DNA of 64,000 nucleotides from Rhizobium sp. WSM4643 (GTDB lineage: Bacteria > Pseudomonadota > Alphaproteobacteria > Rhizobiales > Rhizobiaceae): contig NZ_CP104040.1 in the NCBI RefSeq assembly GCF_025152745.1, positions 3,902,501 to 3,966,500 on the forward strand, written 5' to 3'. The translations under genes and the position numbers were made by a program. Below are positions 55,267-64,000 of the stretch, one piece after another; positions within the stretch are counted from its first letter, which is position 1; each line of letters begins with the position of its first letter. Under the pieces are notes generated by a model that saw only the letters and a list, made by a program, of their open reading frames with translations, did not search any database and had not been told where the DNA came from.

Positions 55267-55991
55267 GCGTGGGGAGCATTCGCGTCAGCGAAATCTTTGG
55301 CCCGACCATACAGGGTGAAGGTGCTTTGATCGGGCTGCCGACTGTGTTCGTGAGGACAGGCGGCTGTGACTATCGGTGTTCCTGGTGCGACAGTCTTCAC
55401 GCGGTCGACAGCGCATTCCGGGATCAATGGATTCCCATGTCCACTGAGGCGATCTGGCATAAAGTCACCGAACTCTCCGGGGGAAAGCCACTGACGGTTT
55501 CCCTTTCCGGCGGCAATCCGGCGATTCAGCCCTTAAAGCCGCTTATCGAACTTGGCCATTCCCAAGGATATCGCTTCGCCTTGGAAACACAGGGAAGCGT
55601 AGCCCAGGCATGGTTTCGCGATCTCGACGTCCTGGTCGTCAGCCCCAAACCGCCATCAAGCGGAATGCTGACGGATTGGGACCAGGTGGATCACTGTCTT
55701 CAATTGGCCGCCGACGGACCGGAAGTCATGCTGAAGATTGTCATTTTCGACGATGCCGACTACGAATTCGCCCAAGGGGCGGGGCAGCGCTATCCCCAAA
55801 TTCCCTTGTTCCTTCAGCCCGGCAATCATACGCCGCCGCCGCCCGATGACGATGACGCACGCATTGATATCGACGGCGTGATGGATCGGATGCACTGGCT
55901 TGTCGATAAGGTGACGGCCGACCAATGGTTTTCGGTACGCGTACTGCCCCAATTGCACGTGCTGCTCTGGGGAAACAAGCGAGGCGTATGA
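55263..55991 (+). CDS. queE: 7-carboxy-7-deazaguanine synthase
   Basis: A 242-residue radical SAM enzyme that contracts carboxytetrahydropterin to 7-carboxy-7-deazaguanine. The cluster-binding C-x3-C-x2-C is CDYRCSWC, preceded by the substrate block [22 protein letters not shown] 55263 overlaps the queD stop. The order C-D-E supplies three consecutive steps up to preQ0; queF, for reduction to preQ1, is not in the window. Convergent with a cyclase gene 18 bases away. Confidence 0.95.
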   Translation: MSVGSIRVSEIFGPTIQGEGALIGLPTVFVRTGGCDYRCSWCDSLHAVDSAFRDQWIPMSTEAIWHKVTELSGGKPLTVSLSGGNPAIQPLKPLIELGHSQGYRFALETQGSVAQAWFRDLDVLVVSPKPPSSGMLTDWDQVDHCLQLAADGPEVMLKIVIFDDADYEFAQGAGQRYPQIPLFLQPGNHTPPPPDDDDARIDIDGVMDRMHWLVDKVTADQWFSVRVLPQLHVLLWGNKRGV

Positions 55992-56009
55992 GCCTGCCTG
56001 CACTGAAAA

Positions 56010-57242
56010 CTATGCGGCAACACGCTCCGGAAAGGCAAAAACATCGACGGGCTCTCCAAGCCCGCGCAGCGGGAAAGTGCCGAGGCTATCCATGTCCTTC
56101 GCGCAGTCCGCCATTTCGACGAAGGCCCGCGACAAGAGCACTGGACGCTTGACCTCCTTGGTCAAGGTTTCCAGCCGAGAGGCGACATTGACCGCAGGGC
56201 CGATGACGGTGAAATCCAGCCGCCGGCGCGAGCCGATATTGCCGTACATAACGTCGCCGACATGCACGCCGACGCCATAGCGCAGCGGTTCGCGTCCGTT
56301 GCCCGCATATTGCTGGTTCAATTGCGCCATCAACGCCTGCCCTTCGCGGATCGCCTGCAGCAGATCATGACAGGCCGTGTCCTTGCTCAATGGGAAGATC
56401 GCCAGCAATCCGTCTCCCATGAACTTCAGGATCTCCCCGCCATGCCGCTCTATCGGATCGGACATGGCGTCGAAATAGTCGTTGAGCAGGTGGATGACAT
56501 CGTCGCGCGGCCAGAGATCGGAGATCGCCGTAAAGTCGCGCAGGTCGCAGATCATGATGGCCGCACCAACGGTCGCACCGCTGCCGCGCGTCGTGACGCC
56601 TGACAGGATCTGTTCGCTCGCATGCGGTCCGACATAAGTCTGCAGCAGCGTGCGGGCCATGATGTTCTTCAGCCGGATTTCGCTGACGAGAGTCAGGGCC
56701 GGCAGCAGGTCCCGCAGGAAATCGACGTGCTCGCTGGTAAAACCGCCGGGCCGGCGGGTGGAAAATGTCGCGACGTGCCGTTTGCCGAAAGTATGCTCGA
56801 GGGGCCAGGCGATATACTCCGTGAGGCCGTCGTCGCGCAATTCCTGATAGAATGAATCCTCGTCGCCGTTGGCTGTGCCTTCCAGCTGTCTGCGCACCTC
56901 CTCCGCACCCTGATGGATCGCGTTGACGGGACTGTTCAGGAACTCCGGCGTATTTTCGACACCATAGGCAAATGTGTCGATCTTCGCTTCCGCCAGGCCT
57001 TCTTTCCAGAGAATGCGGGCACCGACCCATTGCGGATGGTTCGTCCTGAAATGCAATGTCGCCCGCGCCACCGGGACTCCTGATGCCAAAAGCTTCTCGC
57101 ACATCTCCACCAGGATATTGTCGATGAACCGCTCGCCGCGCGTCTCGTTCACCAGCCAGTCGAGAATCCGTCTTCTGCGGATCGGCCAGACGCCTTCGTC
57201 CGCTTCGACAGCAGGCCCGGCCTTGTTCAAAATAGACGACAT
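56010..57242 (-). CDS. Class III adenylate/guanylate cyclase, paralogue of the one at 40126
   Basis: A 410-residue soluble protein. The catalytic domain is at about 215-385, with metal aspartates in MICDLRDFTAISD and GDGLLAIFPL and the block RLDFTVIGPAVNVASRLE. The N-terminal 200 residues are a GAF-like sensory region (HPQWVGARILW, TPEFLNSPVNAI) of the kind seen in several rhizobial cyclases. GCGGGAG precedes the ATG at 57242. No partner gene is adjacent, and the signal it responds to is unknown. Confidence 0.88.
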   Translation of the reverse strand: MSSILNKAGPAVEADEGVWPIRRRRILDWLVNETRGERFIDNILVEMCEKLLASGVPVARATLHFRTNHPQWVGARILWKEGLAEAKIDTFAYGVENTPEFLNSPVNAIHQGAEEVRRQLEGTANGDEDSFYQELRDDGLTEYIAWPLEHTFGKRHVATFSTRRPGGFTSEHVDFLRDLLPALTLVSEIRLKNIMARTLLQTYVGPHASEQILSGVTTRGSGATVGAAIMICDLRDFTAISDLWPRDDVIHLLNDYFDAMSDPIERHGGEILKFMGDGLLAIFPLSKDTACHDLLQAIREGQALMAQLNQQYAGNGREPLRYGVGVHVGDVMYGNIGSRRRLDFTVIGPAVNVASRLETLTKEVKRPVLLSRAFVEMADCAKDMDSLGTFPLRGLGEPVDVFAFPERVAA

Positions 57243-57346
57243 CAAAAACTCCCGCTATGCCGCATCATCGGCGAGGACCGAATTTAGTTTCCGCTGAATG
57301 TGGGCGATCAGAGAGCAAATGATAAGAGGCAGACGGCGATCAAGCC

Positions 57347-58467
<1,121 letters not shown>

Positions 58468-58492
58468 CTTCTGGCTCGCGCCCGAAATCAAA

Positions 58493-60616
58493 TCACAGCG
58501 TACAAGACACGCAGCCCTGCACCTCGGTGCCGGACAGCGCCATCTGGCGAAGGCGGATGTAGTAGATCGTCTTGATGCCCTTCTTCCAGGCGTGGATCTG
58601 CGCCTTGTTGATGTCGCGCGTCGTTGCCGTATCGCGGAAGAACAAGGTCAGCGACAGGCCCTGGTCGACATGCTGGGTCGCCGCCGCATAGGTGTCGATG
58701 ATCTTCTCCGGCCCGATCTCATAGGCGTCCTGATAATAGTCGAGATTGTCGTTGGTCATGAACGGCGCCGGATAGTAGACGCGGCCGATCTTGCCCTCCT
58801 TGCGGATCTCGATCTTCGAGACGATCGGATGGATCGAGGAGGTCGAGTGGTTGATATAGGAGATCGAGCCCGTCGGCGGCACCGCCTGCAGGTTCTGGTT
58901 ATAGAGGCCGGAGGCCATCACCGCCGTCTTCAATGCGGCCCAGTCTTCCTGCGTCGGAATGTGAATGCCTGAGGTCTCGAACAGCGCCCTCACCGTCTCC
59001 GTCGCCGGCTCCCAGAGCCGGTCGGTATATTTGTCGAAATATTCGCCGGAGGCATATTTCGAGTTTTCGAAGCCCTTGAAGCTCGTGCCGCGTTCGACCG
59101 CCAAAAGGTTCGAGGCGCGGACTGCGTGATAGGTCACCGTATAGAAATAGATATTGGTGAAATCGACGCCTTCCACGGAGCCGTAGAAGATGTGTTCGCG
59201 GGCGAGATAACCGTGCAGGTTCATCTGACCGAGGCCGATCGCATGGCTCTCGTCATTGCCCTTCTCGATCGAGGGGACCGAGGAGATGTGGCTCATGTCG
59301 GAAACAGCCGTCAGCGCCCGGATCGAGGTTTCGATCGTCTTGCCGAAATCGGCCGAATCCATTGCCGCGGCGATATTCAGCGAGCCGAGATTGCAGGAAA
59401 TGTCCTTGCCGAGATGTTTGTAGGAGAGGTCGTCATGATATTCGCTGGCCTCGCTCACCTGCAGGATCTCCGAGCAGAGATTGCTCATCGAGATGCGCCC
59501 GGCGATCGGGTTCGCCCGGTTCACCGTGTCCTCGAACATGATGTAGGGATAGCCGCTCTCGAACTGGATTTCGGCAAGCACCTGGAAGAATTCGCGCGCC
59601 TTGATCTTCTTCTTGGAGATGCGGGCGTCGTCCGCCATCTCGCGGTACTTTTCCGTCACCGAAATCTCGGTGAAGGGCACACCATAGACGCGCTCTACGT
59701 CATAGGGCGAGAACAGGTACATGTCCTCATTGTTCCTCGCCAGTTCGAAGGTGATGTCCGGCACGACGACGCCGAGCGACAGCGTCTTGATGCGGATCTT
59801 CTCGTCGGCATTTTCGCGCTTGGTATCGAGGAAGCGCATGATATCGGGGTGGTGGGCATTGAGATAGACGGCCCCCGCGCCCTGGCGCGCGCCGAGCTGG
59901 TTGGCATAGGAGAAACTGTCTTCGAGCAGCTTCATCACCGGGATGATGCCTGACGATTGGTTCTCGATATGTTTGATCGGCGCGCCCGCCTCGCGGATGT
60001 TCGTCAATGACAGCGCCACGCCGCCACCACGCTTCGACAATTGCAGCGCCGAATTGATCGACCGGCCAATCGATTCCATATTGTCCTCAACGCGCAGCAG
60101 GAAGCAGGAAACCAGTTCGCCGCGCTGCTTCTTGCCGGCATTGAGGAAGGTCGGCGTCGCCGGCTGGAAGCGGCCGGAAATGATCTCCTCCACCATGCCG
60201 CGGGCAAGGGTCTCGTCGCCGCGCGCCAAGGCCAGCGCTACCATGCAAATGCGGTCCTCATAGCGCTCGAGATAGCGCTTTCCGTCGAAGGTCTTCAGCG
60301 TATAGCTGGTGTAGTATTTGAAGGCGCCGAGGAAGGTCGGGAAACGGAATTTCTTGGCATAGGCCTGGTCGAACAGGTCGCGCACGAAATTGAAGGAATA
60401 CTGATCGAGAACCTCCTGCTCGTAATAGCCCTCGGTCACGAGGTAATCGAGCTTTTCCCGAAGGTTGTGAAAGAACACCGTATTCTGGTTCACATGCTGC
60501 AGGAAATACTGCTTGGCAGCCATTCGATCCTTGTCGAGCTGGATCCGTCCCTCATCGTCATAGAGGTTCAGCATCGCATTCAGCGCGTGATAGTCGAGCG
60601 TTTCCGCCGCTTTCAA
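58493..60616 (-). CDS. nrdE: Class Ib ribonucleotide reductase, alpha (catalytic) subunit
   Basis: About 707 residues. It reduces ribonucleoside diphosphates. The active-site cysteine region reads LVSCFLL, with the radical-site block NLCSEI and the C-terminal redox pair CVSCTL. The frame is open further upstream, but family homology begins at [20 protein letters not shown], which here follows a TTG at 60616; no ATG is available. A dispersed palindrome fills 60631-60673 just before it. The class is oxygen-dependent and needs no cobalamin, in keeping with the cobalamin riboswitch upstream of nrdH. Confidence 0.93.
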   Translation of the reverse strand: MKAAETLDYHALNAMLNLYDDEGRIQLDKDRMAAKQYFLQHVNQNTVFFHNLREKLDYLVTEGYYEQEVLDQYSFNFVRDLFDQAYAKKFRFPTFLGAFKYYTSYTLKTFDGKRYLERYEDRICMVALALARGDETLARGMVEEIISGRFQPATPTFLNAGKKQRGELVSCFLLRVEDNMESIGRSINSALQLSKRGGGVALSLTNIREAGAPIKHIENQSSGIIPVMKLLEDSFSYANQLGARQGAGAVYLNAHHPDIMRFLDTKRENADEKIRIKTLSLGVVVPDITFELARNNEDMYLFSPYDVERVYGVPFTEISVTEKYREMADDARISKKKIKAREFFQVLAEIQFESGYPYIMFEDTVNRANPIAGRISMSNLCSEILQVSEASEYHDDLSYKHLGKDISCNLGSLNIAAAMDSADFGKTIETSIRALTAVSDMSHISSVPSIEKGNDESHAIGLGQMNLHGYLAREHIFYGSVEGVDFTNIYFYTVTYHAVRASNLLAVERGTSFKGFENSKYASGEYFDKYTDRLWEPATETVRALFETSGIHIPTQEDWAALKTAVMASGLYNQNLQAVPPTGSISYINHSTSSIHPIVSKIEIRKEGKIGRVYYPAPFMTNDNLDYYQDAYEIGPEKIIDTYAAATQHVDQGLSLTLFFRDTATTRDINKAQIHAWKKGIKTIYYIRLRQMALSGTEVQGCVSCTL

Positions 60617-60630
60617 AGGGCGTTCGCCGG

Positions 60631-60673
60631 CGGGATGAGCAAAAGTGTTATGCGGTTTTGCGCCCGCATCCCG
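60631..60673. repeat. Dispersed short palindromic repeat, copy G
   Basis: CGGGATG..CAAAAGTG..CGGTTTTGCGC..GCATCCCG lies in the 59-bp gap between nrdI and nrdE. It resembles copies A and D with altered outer arms. Confidence 0.6.
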
Positions 60674-60675
60674 CG

Positions 60676-61080
60676 TCAGAGTTGTTCCCGTGTCCAAAAC
60701 CGTTCCAGTCCGTGTTTGACGTTGGCGACATCCGCTTCCGTGCCCAGCAGCTCGAACCTGTAGAGGTAAGGCACCTGGCATTTCTGCGAGATGACGTCGC
60801 CGGCGAGCCCGTATGTCTCGCCGAAATTGCTGTTGCCCGCGGCAATCACGCCGCGGATGTGTCCTCGGTTTTCCGCATCGTTGAGGAAACGGATCACCTG
60901 CTTGGGAACGGCACCCTTGCCGCCGTCGCCGCTATAGGTCGGCACAACAAGCACGAAGGGTTCGCGGATATGGAACGCGTCAGCGCCACTTGGCGGAATG
61001 CGCGTTGCGCGCAGTCCGAGCTTGGCGACGAACCGATGGGTGTTCTCGGATCGGCTGGAATAATAGACGATCAGGCCCAT
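60676..61080 (-). CDS. nrdI: Flavodoxin-like NrdI, activator of NrdF
   Basis: A 134-residue flavoprotein that supplies the oxidant for assembly of the manganese-tyrosyl cofactor of NrdF. The FMN phosphate loop is [12 protein letters not shown] and later blocks are [20 protein letters not shown] and [18 protein letters not shown]. It lies 12 bases downstream of nrdH. Confidence 0.95.
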   Translation of the reverse strand: MGLIVYYSSRSENTHRFVAKLGLRATRIPPSGADAFHIREPFVLVVPTYSGDGGKGAVPKQVIRFLNDAENRGHIRGVIAAGNSNFGETYGLAGDVISQKCQVPYLYRFELLGTEADVANVKHGLERFWTREQL

Positions 61081-61092
61081 CGCTTTTCTCGA

Positions 61093-61314
61093 TCAGGAGA
61101 GCGCGCTGATCATGTCAGGGCGGAAGCCCGCCCAATGCTGCTCGCCGGCGATGACGACAGGCGCCTGCATGTAGCCGAGGCTGCGGACACGATCGAGCGC
61201 TTCGGCATCCTCAGAGATATCGACGATGTCATAATCGACACCCAACCGGTCGAGGGCACGGTAGGTGGCGATGCACTGGACGCAGGCAGGCTTGCTGTAG
61301 ACGGTAATGGTCAT
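61093..61314 (-). CDS. nrdH: Glutaredoxin-like NrdH, reductant of NrdE
   Basis: A 73-residue protein with the redox pair C11-C14 (KPACVQCIATYRAL) and the NrdH-type end WAGFRPDMISAL. It has thioredoxin-like activity and reduces NrdE. GAGGA precedes the ATG. First gene of nrdHIEF, behind a leader of about 475 bases that contains an adenosylcobalamin riboswitch. Confidence 0.95.
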   Translation of the reverse strand: MTITVYSKPACVQCIATYRALDRLGVDYDIVDISEDAEALDRVRSLGYMQAPVVIAGEQHWAGFRPDMISALS

Positions 61315-61409
61315 GATATTCCTCGTGATGCGATTGGGACGCAGGAGATCGATCGGAAATCTGCCGATATCCGTCGAAAAATCTCTGGTGATTTGAGCTA
61401 TGCGGCTGT

Positions 61410-61463
61410 TCAGCTCCGCCGTCTACGTCTAGCGGGTGGCGGCCTGAACTGAGATACTGACAT
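61410..61463 (-). CDS. Possible 17-codon leader peptide in the nrdH leader
   Basis: ATG 61463 follows GGGTGAAG at good spacing and opens a short frame reading MSVSQFRPPPARRRRRS before TGA. Three prolines followed by five arginines are the sort of sequence that slows ribosomes. It lies between the cobalamin aptamer and nrdH. It may be chance; no homologue is known to me. Confidence 0.35.
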   Translation of the reverse strand: MSVSQFRPPPARRRRRS

Positions 61464-61590
61464 GACTTCACCCCGAAGTGGCTCAATGCGAAGGTTTCGG
61501 GGGCGGAGGCTCGGGCCTGCGAAACGCGATGCGGAGATTCCCCGCAGCAACGCAACGCGACCTTCCGGACACCCCGCCCGTGGACGTTTC

Positions 61591-61791
61591 GTTCGAGGCA
61601 GGTCTCCTGGCTCACGGGTCAAAGCGCCTGCCCAGCCTTCCCGGAGCGTCATGCTCCAGTGACCTGAAATCGGACAGTTGCTCGCCGCTTACAGTTGCGG
61701 GGGCAGCTCCGGCATTGCCGCGCCATGATGGCGAGGCGCACCGTATTCCCGTCTTAGCCACCGATCCTCACGAATCGATGGAACCTCGAAC
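61591..61791 (-). promoter_or_regulatory. Adenosylcobalamin (B12) riboswitch upstream of nrdHIEF
   Basis: On the minus strand GTTCGAGG (61791-61784) pairs with CCTCGAAC (61598-61591) as P1. Between them are GGGAATACGGTG, the B12 box GCTGCCCCCGCAACTGTAAG (61707-61688) and the conserved GCCAGGAGACCTGCC near the 3' end. The element points to nrdH. It would shut down the B12-independent reductase when cobalamin is plentiful and a B12-dependent class II enzyme can take over. Confidence 0.92.
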
Positions 61792-61796
61792 ACTAG

Positions 61797-61826
61797 ATAT
61801 AGTACGCCAATCCAAATTCGCGTCAA
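61797..61826 (-). promoter_or_regulatory. Sigma70-like promoter of the nrdHIEF transcript
   Basis: On the minus strand TTGACG (61826-61821), an 18-base spacer and CTATAT (61802-61797) match the rhizobial CTTGAC/CTATAT consensus. Transcription would start about five bases before the riboswitch P1 stem. Confidence 0.75.
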
Positions 61827-61923
61827 CGGATGGTTTGTGCATTGCGTTACGACAGGTTTGAAATCGCTACGTTCCTGGGAGCCCCCACGATGAGAGCCGA
61901 CCTATGGCCGGTCCCGCGATTTT

Positions 61924-61947
61924 CGATTCGAGATCTGGCTCGAATCG
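61924..61947. other. Short perfect palindrome downstream of the P-type ATPase
   Basis: CGATTCGAG (61924-61932) and CTCGAATCG (61939-61947) flank six bases. It lies between the ATPase stop and the nrd promoter. No T-run marks it as a terminator; the rest of 61827-61998 shows nothing that I can assign. Confidence 0.4.
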
Positions 61948-61998
61948 TCGATGGCACATCCCGCCGGTGACGAGCGCCGGAGGAGGAAGTCAGAAAAG

Positions 61999-64000
61999 TT
62001 ATATTTTTATCCGAAGCAGCCTCAGCGCGTTGATCGTCACCAGCACGGTGGCGCCGGTATCGGCGAGGATCGCCGGCCAGAGCCCGGTGATGCCGGCGAT
62101 CGTCGTCACCAGAAACACCGCCTTCAATCCGAGGGCGATGGTGATGTTCTGCAGGATGTTGCGCATCGTGCGTTTGGAAAGTTCGATCATCCGCGCCACA
62201 TCGCTAACGCGTCCGTGCAACACGGCGGCATCCGCCGTCTCCAGCGCCACATCGGTGCCGCCGCCCATAGCAATGCCGATATCGGCAGCCGCCAGCGCCG
62301 GAGCATCGTTGATGCCGTCGCCGACTTTGGCGACGATGAAACCCTGGCGCTTCAATTCGCCGACGATCTGCTGCTTGTCCTCCGGCATCATCTCGCCGCG
62401 CCAGTCGATGCCAAGGATGCCGGCAACGGCTGCTGCCGTCCGCTTGTTGTCGCCCGTCAACATCATCGCCTTGATGCCTGCTGATTTGAGGGCAGCGAGC
62501 CCGGCCTCGGCATCCTCACGCGGCTCGTCGCGCATGGCGATCAGGCCGGCCGCAACACCGTTGACGAGCAGCACCGACACGCTCTTGCCCTCGTCGTTCA
62601 GCGCCGCGATGCGTGCATCCTGTTCAGCACTGAGCGCCCCGCGCTCACGGGCGGCGGGCGGCGACAGCAGGTCCAGCGTCTCGCCGCCGACTTTGCCGCT
62701 GACGCCCTTGCCCGCCAGCGCTTCCAGCTCGAGGGCCGGCGGCACGGGAACGCCGACTGACTTGGCGCGGTTGAGGATCGCCAGCGCCAGCGGATGGCTG
62801 GAGCCTTGCTCCAGCACCGCCGCGCGCGACAGCACCTGCGCCTCGCTCAATCCGAAGGAGATGATATCGGTGACCTGAGGCCTGCCTTCCGTCAGCGTGC
62901 CTGTCTTGTCGAAGGCGACCATCGTCACCTTGCCGAGCGTTTCCAGCACCGCGCCGCCCTTCATCAGCAGCCCGCGCCGCGCACCTGTCGAAAGCGAGGC
63001 GGCAATTGCCGCCGGCGTCGAAATGACGAGCGCGCAGGGGCAGCCGATCAAAAGGATGGCAAGGCCCTTATAGACCCATTCGCCCCATGGCCCAGCGAAC
63101 AGCAGCGGCGGAACGACCGCGACCAGCGCTGCGACCACGACCACGCCGGGCGTGTAATAGCGCGAAAACCGATCGATGAAGCGTTCGGTCGGCGCCTTCG
63201 ATTCCTGCGCTTCCTCCACCAGCTTGACGACACGGGCGATGGTGTTGTCGGCGGCCGCCGCCGTGACGCGAACCCTGAGCACCGCATCGCCATTGACCGT
63301 GCCGGCAAAAACGACGGCATCGACGCCCTTGCGAACCGGCGTGCTTTCGCCCGTCACCGGCGCCTCGTCGATCGCGCTCTCGCCTGAGATGATGATGCCG
63401 TCCGCAGAGATACGGTCGCCAGGGCGAACCATGATAGTCGCGCCAACGGCAAGGCTTTCTGCCGGCACTTCCCGCGTCTGCCCATTGTCTTCGAGCAACG
63501 CATTCTTCGGCACCAGACCCGCCAACGACTGGATGCTTTCGCGCGCCTTGCCGGCAGCCACCCCTTCCAGCATCTCGCCGACGAGGAACAGGAACACGAC
63601 GGTCGCCGCCTCTTCGCCGGCATTGATGATGACGGCGCCGACGGCGGCAATCGTCATCAGCATCTCGATCGAGAACGGTGTACCTGATAGGGCGGCAATG
63701 ATAGCGCGCCGCGCGATCGGCACCAGCCCGATCAGCATGGCGACGATGAAGGCATAGGACGCAATCGCCGGCACGAGATGGCCGACGGCGTAGGCGACAA
63801 CGAGCGCCACGCCCGCAAGAATGGTCAGACGGCCTTTCTTGCTCTGCCACCACGGACCGGCCATCGGCGCATGGTCGTGCCCATGCAGGCCTTCGATTTC
63901 CTTTTCGCCGTCATGGTCATGGCTCGCATGATCGTGGTTTGCATGATCGTGATCATGACCTGCGTGATCGTGGCCTTCGTAGCCGTGATCATGGCCGGCA
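61999..64000 (-). CDS. Zn/Cd/Pb-type P1B-ATPase, 5' end outside the window
   Basis: At least 667 residues are visible. The metal-site CPC motif is GCPCALVIS, the phosphorylation site DKTGTLTEG, the HP locus SSHPLALAI and the hinge GDGINDAPAL. CPC with an early GEMLEG segment fits ZntA/CadA-like exporters. The frame continues upstream of the ATG at 63864 to the window edge as a histidine-aspartate-rich stretch (GHDHGYEGHDHAGHDHDHAN and so on) with about 19 histidines in 45 residues, so that ATG is internal. The His-rich segment would bind metal at the cytoplasmic N terminus. Zinc export is the best guess. Confidence 0.9.
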   Translation of the reverse strand, partial: AGHDHGYEGHDHAGHDHDHANHDHASHDHDGEKEIEGLHGHDHAPMAGPWWQSKKGRLTILAGVALVVAYAVGHLVPAIASYAFIVAMLIGLVPIARRAIIAALSGTPFSIEMLMTIAAVGAVIINAGEEAATVVFLFLVGEMLEGVAAGKARESIQSLAGLVPKNALLEDNGQTREVPAESLAVGATIMVRPGDRISADGIIISGESAIDEAPVTGESTPVRKGVDAVVFAGTVNGDAVLRVRVTAAAADNTIARVVKLVEEAQESKAPTERFIDRFSRYYTPGVVVVAALVAVVPPLLFAGPWGEWVYKGLAILLIGCPCALVISTPAAIAASLSTGARRGLLMKGGAVLETLGKVTMVAFDKTGTLTEGRPQVTDIISFGLSEAQVLSRAAVLEQGSSHPLALAILNRAKSVGVPVPPALELEALAGKGVSGKVGGETLDLLSPPAARERGALSAEQDARIAALNDEGKSVSVLLVNGVAAGLIAMRDEPREDAEAGLAALKSAGIKAMMLTGDNKRTAAAVAGILGIDWRGEMMPEDKQQIVGELKRQGFIVAKVGDGINDAPALAAADIGIAMGGGTDVALETADAAVLHGRVSDVARMIELSKRTMRNILQNITIALGLKAVFLVTTIAGITGLWPAILADTGATVLVTINALRLLRIKI

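Noticed and set aside
54200..55991. queCDE as part of a 7-deazaguanine DNA-modification island
   Set aside because: No dpd-type or restriction genes are nearby, and the preQ1-like leader fits ordinary queuosine biosynthesis.

Overview
The window reads as accessory-type DNA of a Rhizobium species, probably of the R. leguminosarum/etli group. This is inferred from GC-rich codon use, smo/mtlK-type and AraFGH-type sugar transporters, a typical rhizobial nrdHIEF cluster, rhizobial sigma70-like promoters and short palindromic repeats between genes. I found no rRNA, tRNA, phage, transposase or CRISPR array. Genes are dense, and most belong to sugar or polyol uptake and catabolism with dedicated SorC, RpiR, LacI and GntR regulators.

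Layout. 0-3.5 kb: an ECF sigma factor with its zinc-finger anti-sigma factor, divergent from an operon for a Tat-exported metallo-beta-lactamase-fold hydrolase, a periplasmic TPR protein and a DoxX protein; both sides carry GGAATAA-type promoters. 3.5-12 kb: DUF1345 protein, transaldolase, a SorC regulator, an AraC-alkyltransferase fusion, DUF2244 protein, endonuclease III, a TetR/glyoxalase pair, an EI24 membrane protein and an RpiR regulator. 12-21.3 kb: a polyol operon (SmoC-type regulator, SmoEFGK-type ABC transporter, mannitol dehydrogenase, HAD phosphatase, FGGY pentulose kinase). 21.4-31.1 kb: ExoD, a ROK sugar kinase, a GH20 hexosaminidase, a TetR-controlled RND efflux operon and OsmC.

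31.3-54 kb is a galactose/galactoside-like region: AraFGH-type transporter with aldose epimerase and SDR, divergent GntR regulator and galactonate dehydratase, DoxX protein, SDR, a class III cyclase, a LacI-regulated dioxygenase-SDR-lactonase operon, a GH2 glycosidase and a CUT1 transporter with its own LacI regulator. Together these could release a sugar from a glycoside, import it, oxidise it to the aldonate and dehydrate it. The kinase and aldolase needed to finish the pathway are not in the window.

54-64 kb: queCDE behind what looks like a class I preQ1 riboswitch, a second class III cyclase, nrdHIEF (class Ib ribonucleotide reductase) behind an adenosylcobalamin riboswitch with a clear promoter, and most of a Zn/Cd-type P1B-ATPase with a histidine-rich N terminus that runs off the end.

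Two genes, a LacI regulator near 41.5 kb and a solute-binding protein near 51.5 kb, carry apparent frameshifts close to their 3' ends. They may be real mutations or base-calling errors.
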